Under the pieces are notes generated by a model that saw only the letters and a program-made list of their open reading frames with translations, searched no databases and had not been told where the DNA came from. A DNA stretch of 64,000 bases from Doryteuthis pealeii (Eukaryota > Mollusca > Cephalopoda > Myopsida > Loliginidae). The stretch spans positions 20,034,647-20,098,646 of the forward strand of contig CM042145.1 in assembly GCA_023376005.1 (NCBI GenBank). The letters are read 5' to 3'. Made by a program: the position numbers and the translations under genes. Below, one piece after another: positions 56,100-64,000 of this stretch; the stretch's first letter is position 1, and each line of letters begins with the position of its first letter.

Positions 56100-57700
56100 A
56101 AAAATTTTTCACTCATTTCATTTTTACGAATCTTTGATTTAGTACAAAAAATTATTTTTCCAAATATTTTTTTTTTTTTTTCAAATTTGAGAAGTTTTCC
56201 TTTCTTTTATTTTTTTATATTTACGTTAAAACACATTTCTTTTTGTTTTAAAACTTTTCTGGTCTAATGAAAGATGTGTTAAACTGTTTGAAATTTTAAA
56301 GCATTTCCTTGTTTTGTTTTTGGTGTGATTTGGGATACTGACTTTTAGACTTGTTTAAATTTACGTTTACGATAAAATATGTTTTTTTCTTTCCATCAAT
56401 TGAATTATTATATTGAGGAAGATGAATGCATGTCGGAAAGTCAGAGATCGTTTCGACATAGTATTTACATTGTAAACAGGACCCCCTTCCAAAATCGATA
56501 AAAATCAATATTTTTCGAAACTGACAAATCACAGAAGTAGGATTCTGCTAAAACAATAAAAACATTTTCCCAATTTTTTTAATGACCAAATTATCAATCT
56601 TCATTTATGTCCAATGTTCATTATTTCAATTATTATTTATCAGAGTTTTTTTCTTTCTTTCTATAACTGTTTGTAATGTATTGATTGATTTTCACGATCA
56701 GAATCAATCTTGATGTTTTTAGTCTTAAAATGGCGGTTCATATATCTGCTGACATTTATTATTGATACTTGTCCAGAATAGTCCGATGAGGGAATGTCTA
56801 TGGTGATGTACAAAATTTTATATAGAAATGTAATCCTTTATGTTCACAATTCAGAATCGAGTAAGTTTCACTCATTATATTGTTCATTATCTTATTCATT
56901 TTTTCCCCCTGAAGATTTACATTAAAAGACACCTCTCTACAACTTACCCACCCCCTATATTTCTTTAGTCTTTCACCCCCCACCCACTACGTCGATTTAC
57001 TGCTGATAGCTGACCCCATTTTTGGGACAAAAACGTAATTTTTAACAAAAAAAAAAAAAAAAGAAATAAAGGAAATGACTAAAACTAGACACTACCAAAG
57101 TTGCCGCAAAATCCATATTTTACAAAATAAATTTAACCCCCCACCCCGATTGAAAAAAATTACAAAAAATTAGGGAATTATCCGATTTTAATGAAATTTT
57201 AAGTGTTGATTTATCAATTAATGAATTTTAAGATGTATTAAAAATAAATTACATGTGTAATATTAAAAAAAAAAATTTTTACTAACATTATGTTACATAA
57301 AATCTTAGTTTACTCACACGGTAAATAAGTATTTTAATTTGAAATTTTTGATTTTATTTGTGTTTTATTTGTTTGTAAAATCCTTCTAAAATATGACAAA
57401 TATAACCTACTTTCATTTGAAATTATGTAGTTTCATTAAATATGACAGCTAAAGATTGTTACACCTTATGTGTCAAACAAGATTTTACAAAAAGTTAAAT
57501 AAAATTTAAAAAATAACTGTCTAAATTTTAAATTTTATTTTCTGTCTTTATCCATATTTGATGGGTGCAACTAAAAACCACCCGGACACCATCAAGAGCA
57601 TTAAAATATAACATTCCAACTTCTGTGCACTGAATAATACTAAAATAAATTTAATATTCAATCAACTATGTATGTTAAATTTCAATATTCGACTACCTAC
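56100..57700. other. intron 1 of the plus-strand gene, no feature seen
   Basis: AT-rich, with T-runs at 56167-56181 and an A-run at 57045-57061. 56800-57010 has a CCCC-rich patch without motif. No repeat shared with the rest of the window was recognised. Confidence 0.45.
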
Positions 57701-57704
57701 CCTA

Positions 57705-57817
57705 CAATCTATTAAGAAACTTTAGTTGGGACCTATTAATTTCTCCGGGGACTCATTCAAAGCAAATATGTGCATCCCAGGATGCACTAAATCAAAAATC
57801 TATCAGCATCACTAAAA
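57705..57817 (-). repeat. dispersed repeat E, partial
   Basis: Minus-strand 5' part only: from GTGATGCTGATAGATTTTTG to AAAGTTTCTTAATAGATTG. Confidence 0.6.
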
Positions 57818-57863
57818 TTGTATAATAATGTAAAATTACAGAATGAATTGACTTGACAAAAGA

Positions 57864-58238
57864 TTTTTGGGTACCATTATAGTATGTGGCGTACCTTTTG
57901 AATGTGGCCTATGAAATCATGTCTCTCTTATAGTATGTGGCCTACCATAAAAAGCATATTATAAGGTTATAATAATAACAACTCCTAACCCTAACCCTAT
58001 ATCAGAATTTTAGAATATTTTAGAATTAAATAGATCTCTGATTCATGTAAATTATGGATAAATTCTTTTTTAATTATTCTTAATTACTATATACAGGTTA
58101 TGACTGAATTGCATTTCTTGAAATTGATTATATGTGAAAAATAATTAGTTTCAATAAATATATCTATAAATATATTGTTACTGAAGTAGGCCACATTCAA
58201 AAAAGTAGGCCACATACTATAACAGCACTGATTTTTGT
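57864..58238. mobile_element. TIR element G, second copy
   Basis: Close copy of 46746-47148: GGGTACCATTATAGTATGTG ... CATACTATAACAGCACTG. It lies in intron 1 of the plus-strand gene. Confidence 0.65.
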
Positions 58239-58527
58239 TTAAGTTACACATCATAAAATTCTTCATTTTAAGAGACTGGTGTATTTTGTTTAATGAATTG
58301 TTGCTGTATTAAAAAAAACAAAAAACATGGAAGATCATTTTGGTTATTTATAATTGAAACATTTATAAACAGTAAAATGGGAGATAATGTAGCTAAAAGA
58401 TATTGGATTTTTAATCTGGCAATTGTTAATTTTACAGTTTTAAAATTAACTCAACTTTAGCTGTAATGAAACAAACCCTCACCCTAAAAAGGAATAAAAA
58501 AAAGAAAAACTTTGAAAATGCTATATC

Positions 58528-58815
58528 TCTGGATTTTTGAGATGAAGCTTGATAATTTGGACTATTGTTCTCATCTTTATTGTTATCTGTACAATATTTC
58601 GGCCGATGTGCCCTCCGGCCTTCTTCAGGTATTTCTTTTCAGACTCGGGAACCTTCTTTTAGTAATGAGGAGCCATCATGGAACTTTGAACCTAACCCTT
58701 TATTCAGTTCCCGGGGGTATCCTGTTTTCATTCTGCTAACCATAGCTGGGGTATAGGTGTTAAGTTGTGTTAATTATTATTCTATGTTACTGCTGACCCT
58801 GACCAGGACAGTATA
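58528..58815. mobile_element. partial composite foldback (family 1)
   Basis: Left arm plus the TTTGAACCTAACCCTTTATT interior shared with 32166-32560; the right arm is missing or scrambled. Confidence 0.62.
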
Positions 58816-59059
58816 CTGCCGTGGATTGAATAAAGAGTTAGGTTCAAAGTTCCGCAAAGGTTCCTGATTACGAAAATGCTGTTTTGGAAAATATTATTCT
58901 TTGTAGTGGCAACCATTTTAAAAAGGTTAAAGTAACAATTGCCTTTAATTGAGCTTCCTTTTCGATTTTTTTCCGCCTTCAAATGACCTGTTCAACAATG
59001 GATTACAGTTATAAAAATCTGTAGTACTTAAATATGTGTTAAGTTTACCTTTGGTGGCA

Positions 59060-59190
59060 TTATTAACTGTATCTGATGATGAGGCTCCAGTTCTGGAGCT
59101 CTATGGAGTGTGGAATACCCCTTTATTTTCATTACTCCCAGTCCACTCTGACCTGGAGTGGTGGTACTTTTTAGGGTCCCATCTATGGGT
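59060..59190 (+). repeat. dispersed repeat J, inverted fragment
   Basis: GAGGCTCCAGTTCTGGAGCT to TTTTAGGGTCCCATCTATGGGT is the reverse of the block at 52620-52740. Confidence 0.5.
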
Positions 59191-59324
59191 CAAATAGATC
59201 TGTTAAATAGTATTCAATAAAAGTGTGCAAAAAAAAAAAAAACCTCAACAAACAACTACACAAAAAATGTAAATATAGATATGCAATGAATGTGATTCCC
59301 TAACCTCTAGGGTTACTTTTTGTT

Positions 59325-59655
59325 ATGATTTTTGTGGCCATTTTTAGGCTGCAAGTGAGAGTACTTTACAGTGGAGATCCCTTGTGTTCCTTAGTGTTAG
59401 GTAGAATCCTTGTGTTCCTTAGTGTTAGGTAGAATCCTTGTGTTCCTTAGTGTTAGGTAGAATCTTTGGTTGCTGATCTGTCTGTCCGTGTCGAATACCA
59501 GCAACTGAGGGGCTTTCAAGATCAACGATTATAGTTAATTAACCACATATTTGAGTGTGTTGATTGGCTGATTGAATCCATGAGTCCATGCAGAGTCTAT
59601 AAGTTTAAGTAGTGTACTTCAGCACACCTTATATTACAAAAAATATTCCAACAAT
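59325..59655 (-). repeat. dispersed repeat F with internal triplication
   Basis: Minus copy; CCTTGTGTTCCTTAGTGTTA occurs three times in a row (about 59380-59460), an expansion of the CTAAGGAACACAAGG unit seen in the other copies. Confidence 0.6.
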
Positions 59656-60331
59656 TTTATGCTTAGACAGGTTGGCAATACCAATCAATCAATCAATCAA
59701 TCAAATTATTAAGCCTTTGAAATATTAGAAAGTATGTCTGTACTCATCAAAAACTGATATGAAAATTATCAGTATAAGAATTAGATTTGTTGAAGTAACC
59801 ATTTTTTTATTAGGGAAATTTATTCAATTTGGTGTAGATAAAATCAATGTAAAAGATGAAATTACTTTTTTAATACTTCACCGGTTTTTTTTTTGTTTTT
59901 TTTTTTTCAAAACAATAACATAAACTAGGCTCCAAGAAAATTTTCAACATGTTAGGGATAAATAATAACACTTTATTTTTGCAATACAAAATTATTTTCT
60001 ACCATAACCCCTAGAAAAATCAAATATCCAAATTCTAACGGTCTATTTCAGCATTCCAAATGTGATTTTTAAAAAAATTCTATTCGGACATTTCCAAAAA
60101 TTTCTCTGTTGTTCCCCAACAAATTTTTTCATTCAAAATAAAATTTCACTCTGATGAAGGTCGAATCTTCTCTATGTGTGAAATATTTTCACACAGATGA
60201 ACTGACCAAAACACATGTGTAAGTGATATTGATTAAATTCATCTTTTTATTATCCATTCTATTCTTTCTTTTCTTTATTCATTCTTCCTCAAAAGATGAA
60301 ATGTATCATTTATATAACTTTATTACAATAT

Positions 60332-60585
60332 AGCTTAGTCAGTAGAGCATCTGCCTAGGAATAGCAGGGTTCTGGGTTCAATATCAGTCCTTGCCAACTT
60401 GGTGCATGAGGAGCACAGTTTGGGTAATCTGATCTGTGTAGTAAAGCATCTGGGAGCTGATGGTAGTTATGGCACTCCACTTCAGCAAAAATACAATCAC
60501 CCTTGTCTAGCGCTCACGAAAAGGTGATAGACTCCCTCGACGTTCAGCTGATAACGACAATAGGCCACTCCACAGGCTTTACTGT
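60332..60585 (+). mobile_element. tRNA-derived SINE, family A, older copy
   Basis: TAGCTTAGTCAGTAGAGCAT (A box) and GGTTCAATATC (B box), then the family tail ending GGCCACTCC. Head-to-head with the copy at 60676, forming an inverted SINE pair. Confidence 0.78.
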
Positions 60586-60675
60586 ACTACAATATAAAAC
60601 AAGAATAAAGAATTTTGGAGATGAGACATGATGTGTATAATTTTGATTTTTTTCAGACTGTTGTCCTCATCTTTA

Positions 60676-60927
60676 CTGTAAGTAAAGTAAAGTCGTCGGG
60701 GTGGCCTAAAGTTGGTATCAGCGAGGGAGTCTATCCCCTTTTCACTAGCGCTAGACCAAGGAGATTGTTTTTGCGTCTGAGGTGGAGCGCCACACCTACC
60801 GTCAGCTCCTTACTTCACCGCACAGATCACTGTGCTACTCATATGCTGAGTTGGCGAGGGCTGGTATCGAACTAGGAACCTTGTGGTTTCTAGCCGAACG
60901 CTCTACCGACTGAGCTAACCCGGCCCT
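60676..60927 (-). mobile_element. tRNA-derived SINE, family A, nested in a foldback element
   Basis: A well-preserved copy beginning GGGCCGGGTTAGCTCAGTCG on the minus strand. It interrupts a foldback repeat whose halves lie at 60639-60675 and 61045-61090, so it inserted later. Confidence 0.85.
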
Positions 60928-61861
60928 AATGTTATGTTTTTACATACAAATAAAATATGAAGCACTTAATGAAACTGCAAGACCAGGTTGTTGGAAATTA
61001 ACAAGGTTTTATTTAACACAGTGTATGTATAAACACAACGTCCATACCACAATAAAGATGAGGACAACAGTCCGAAAAATCAAAATTATACACATCTCAA
61101 AAATTCAGATAAATAAGAATAAAGATATGTTTATGTGTGCTGGATAGGAATGAAATATAGTCCAGTTATGTGTAGGATAGAAAGAAAAACAAATATTGCC
61201 TCATATTTAGTGGAAAGGGTACCTAGGTCATAACTGTGGTTAATAGTTTGCTTTTGGTTGGGGTTTTTTATGACATGTCTGTATTATAGAAATAGCTTTT
61301 TGAAGAGGCAGGTCTGTTTATTTTTTAGAAGATATAACAGCATTCATGGCTGCTTTGAATTTTATTTAATGTGACAAGTGTTATGCCATAGCCTCTTGGG
61401 ATTGGAGCTGTCACAGCATGCTGGCTAGAAAGTTTTTTGTTTTTTTAAAATTCTTCCTAATATCAGAACATGTTTCAATAATAACAGTAATGTTATAGAG
61501 TTTGTTGGGTTGAAAAGTAATTCTGAAAAAAAGGGGAAAATAATTGACTATCTATCTATACATAGATAAAGGGCAGTTGTGTGTATGTATGTATGTATGT
61601 CCGGAGGAAACTACGAGAATAAAACAATTAATGACAAAGTAAATATATATACATATTCACTATCACCAGAGCTTGCTTTTTGTGCAAAAATAATAAAGAT
61701 TTTATTTATATTTTTTGCTTGAAGGCAGTTACAATGCGTATATCGTATAAAATTCGATAATTAATGAAAATAATCATGACAGGCGAACTCGGCAAATATC
61801 ACCCCCTACGTAGAACATCGTACAGCTGTTTCAACTTTATTAAGTCTCATCAGCGATGTAT

Positions 61862-62505
61862 ACACCCTCGCATTAAATTTTGTTACCAAAATATGAGAAA
61901 ACTTTTGACTCACCCTAGCATTAAATTTTGTTACCAAAATATGAGAAAACTTTTGACTCACCCTAGTATTAAATTTTGTTACCAAAATATGAGAAAACCT
62001 TTGACTCACCCTGGTATTAAATTCTGTTACCAAAATATGAGAAAACTTTTGACTCACCCTAGTATTAAATTTTGTTACCAAAATATGAGAAAACTTTTGA
62101 CTCACCCTAGTATTAAATTTTGTTACCAAAATATGAGAAAACTTTTGACTCACCCTAGTATTAAATTTTGTTACCAAAATATGAGAAAACTTTGACTCAC
62201 CCTAGTATTAAATTTTGTTACCAAAATATGAGAAAACTTTTGACTCACCCTGGTATTAAATTCTGTTACCAAAATGAGAAAATTTTGACTCACCCTGGTA
62301 TTAAATTCTGTTAAAATATGAGAAAACTTTTGACTCACCCTGGTATTAAATTCTGTTACCAAAATATGAGAAAACTTTTGACTCACCCTAGTATCAAATT
62401 TTGTTACCAAAATATGAGAAAACTTTTGACTCACCCTAGTATTAAATTTTGTTACCAAAATATGAGAAAACTTTTGACTTACCCTGGTATTAAATTTTGT
62501 ATTTT
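61862..62505. repeat. 48-bp tandem array, about 13 units
   Basis: The unit CCTAGTATTAAATTTTGTTA + CCAAAATATGAGAAAACTTT + TGACTCAC is 48 bases, so 16 codons, with no stop in one frame on either strand. Some units lost 1-4 bases (near 62190, 62275, 62310), breaking the frames. It lies in intron 1 of the plus-strand gene, 140 bases before exon 2. Confidence 0.85.
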
Positions 62506-62647
62506 TGTATACAAACGTTTTATCTTCATAGGTAAATGTAGTGAATCCTCATAAAGAATTAATAACTGTGTTTGTATATCTCGTATATCATATTGTATTA
62601 ACAGGAGTTTTATTTTAATTATCTATCAATTTGGTTTTCTTTTTCAG

Positions 62648-62729
62648 CTTCGGCAGATCCAGAGCTATCGTGTTTGTTCAGAAGCAGAGTCTCATATGAT
62701 CTTCCAAGTTTATTTGGATTTATGTGAAG
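62648..62729 (+). CDS. second coding exon of the unidentified plus-strand gene
   Basis: A strong pyrimidine tract and TTTTTCAG precede 82 nt, LRQIQSYRVCSEAESHMIFQ and then VYLDLCE, with donor GTAAAT in phase 1. The sequence is amphipathic helix, as in helical-repeat or adaptor proteins, but no family is certain. The intron before it (7.4 kb) is full of repeats. The strong splice sites and codon quality make this the best-supported exon of the gene. Confidence 0.65.
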
Positions 62730-62767
62730 GTAAATTTTTGACCTTTTTATTTTAATTTTAATACTGT

Positions 62768-63112
62768 TGCAGAGATGCTGATAGGTATGCGTCCTGCATC
62801 CCTGATGCACAGAAATCTAAAAGGACGCTGTAAAATCATATCCATGCGTCCCAGTGTCTTTCTTTTTTCTTCCCATTTCAAGCTAACTGTAAATACATTT
62901 CAATAGTTTCTTAGAAATGAATTACACAGGATAGCTTACGAGGTAGGAGTTAGACAGCCTTAGTTGTTTCCCCCAGATCATAAATAAAAACCCTACAATC
63001 TATTAGGAAACTTTAGTTGGGACCCATAAATTTTCCTGGGGACTCATTCAAAGCAAATATGTGCATCCCAGGATGCACTAAATCAAAAAGCTATCAGAAT
63101 CACTGCTGTTGG
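62768..63112 (-). repeat. dispersed repeat E, full copy
   Basis: Full minus-strand copy, 40 bases after exon 2 of the plus-strand gene. It contains all blocks of the family, from GTGATTCTGATAGC to GCATACCTATCAGCATCTC. Confidence 0.65.
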
Positions 63113-63469
63113 TAGTGGTCTCCATTAGTTTCATGAGACCATGAATTTGTACCTGTATCTTAGTATAAAAATCGTATTGAAGATTGGCTGCAGTTTATGT
63201 AGTAAGTTTCCTCTCTCTGTCACAAATATTGTTGAAAGCTAGGCTTCTGAAACTTGATACATTCCTTAATACCAAATTTAATTCCCATTCACCCCTAAAT
63301 AAATTTTTTCTTAGTCCCACTGGATGCCATGATGAGATAAGTTGATTTTTTTTTAACTCTTTGCCTACCAAATTTCCTCCACAGTTGTACCAAATTTTCT
63401 TGGTATTTTTTTACCTGTAGGATGGGATATTTCAAAGTTTACTATCTATTCACCTCAGAAATCATTCTA

Positions 63470-63710
63470 TTAACTCTTAACATCCTGTTGAGAATTCCAG
63501 AACCCCATTCCTATAATGATTTATCAAAAAATGTTTAAAAATGGCCTTTTCATTTAAAGTTAACCTGAAATATTTCCCTTAAAATAAAGACTTCTAAATA
63601 TGTTTTAATCTTACATTTAAACAAAGGCTATCGTTTAGGGCAGATTAGAAAAACGAATGTGACTTCTGACCGGGTGGAATGAGGTGGTATAGGATGTTAA
63701 GAGTTAAAGT
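63470..63710. mobile_element. TIR element H, inverted copy
   Basis: Ends TTAACTCTTAACATCCTGTT and AGGATGTTAAGAGTTAAAG; the interior is the reverse complement of 41553-41795. It lies just before the possible exon at 63790. Confidence 0.72.
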
Positions 63711-63789
63711 CCTATTATTATTGTAATCGGAGTCCTTCTGCTCAATTATAATGAACTAACCATCAATTTTTTGTACGGTAGGATTGCAG

Positions 63790-63805
63790 TGGTGGAAGAG
63801 TCGCT
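63790..63805 (+). CDS. possible third exon (16 nt) of the plus-strand gene
   Basis: GGATTGCAG, 16 bases, GTAAGC would add V-V-E-E-S and 2 nt in the right phase after exon 2. The polypyrimidine tract is weak and 16 nt is little evidence, so a chance match is quite possible. Confidence 0.22.
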
Positions 63806-64000
63806 GTAAGCAGTTTAAAGTAGGCAAAGAGTAAAAATGTTTTCAGTTTCAAGATTAAAATTTTTACAAAATGGAATAATGAATCATGAGACCCACACCA
63901 ACAAATTCCTGGTAATACTGAAACTGACTTAACAAGTGAAGATCCAGATCTCTTTGTTAAGAGCAAGATTTTTTTTTAATATTTAATAATTTAATATTTA

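Noticed and set aside
61806..62458. CRISPR-like array
   Set aside because: Units are directly adjacent with no spacers, in an animal intron; it is a minisatellite.

Overview
The window is eukaryotic, animal and AT-rich: genes are split by GT-AG introns, and the introns are crowded with (TA)n microsatellites, tRNA-derived SINEs, foldback elements and short inverted-repeat transposons. The repeat style (tRNA-like SINEs similar to those described from octopus and squid, a palindromic repeat carrying CTGAAGAAGG...CCGAAACG, very many TA tracts) suggests a coleoid cephalopod mollusc, probably octopus-like. That is an inference from repeats; no species-specific gene settles it.

The main gene is on the minus strand and fills about 48.7 kb down to the left edge. 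Chaining 22 coding exons in phase, each with GT-AG borders, gives about 1,744 codons of the outer-kinetochore scaffold KNL1 (CASC5/Spc105/Spc7). In transcript order it has: an acidic N-terminus; a SILK motif built across a 16-nt exon junction; the RVSF PP1-docking motif; a GIDSLL segment like vertebrate GMNTLL; two KI-like motifs; four clear MELT motifs; a long low-complexity part; the Spc7-like conserved segment; a coiled coil; and the first RWD-type domain. The second RWD domain and stop codon should lie left of position 1.

The most striking feature is inside the 3.55-kb central exon (22740-26294). Besides the canonical N-terminal SILK/RVSF pair, it carries a spread array of extra PP1-docking consensus motifs: four more K-R-V-[ST]-F and two GILK plus one GIIK, partly as a duplicated module of about 78 residues. 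I know of no described KNL1 with such an amplified array. The same exon holds three reading-frame breaks: two one-base shifts and one in-frame TGA. The two shifts exactly balance the exon phase, which points to assembly errors, although true decay or, for the TGA, RNA editing remain possible.

A CpG-containing promoter with an NRF-1-like palindrome, a YY1-like site and a 9-codon uORF lies near 48.65 kb. A second gene runs the other way from about 55.1 kb. Its first exon (ATG at 55153) and a second exon (62648-62729) can be read; a possible third is at 63790. I do not recognise its product. The two genes are head-to-head, with about 6.4 kb of repeat-filled DNA between them.

The rest is mobile and repetitive DNA: at least three tRNA-derived SINE families, two related LTRs (one with a tRNA-Trp-type primer binding site), a LINE 3' end with target-site duplications, another retroelement fragment, an internally deleted mariner, hAT-like and other TIR elements, several palindromic foldback families, and tandem arrays (48-bp, about 98-bp, about 33-bp and about 205-bp units). 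Insertions are often nested.
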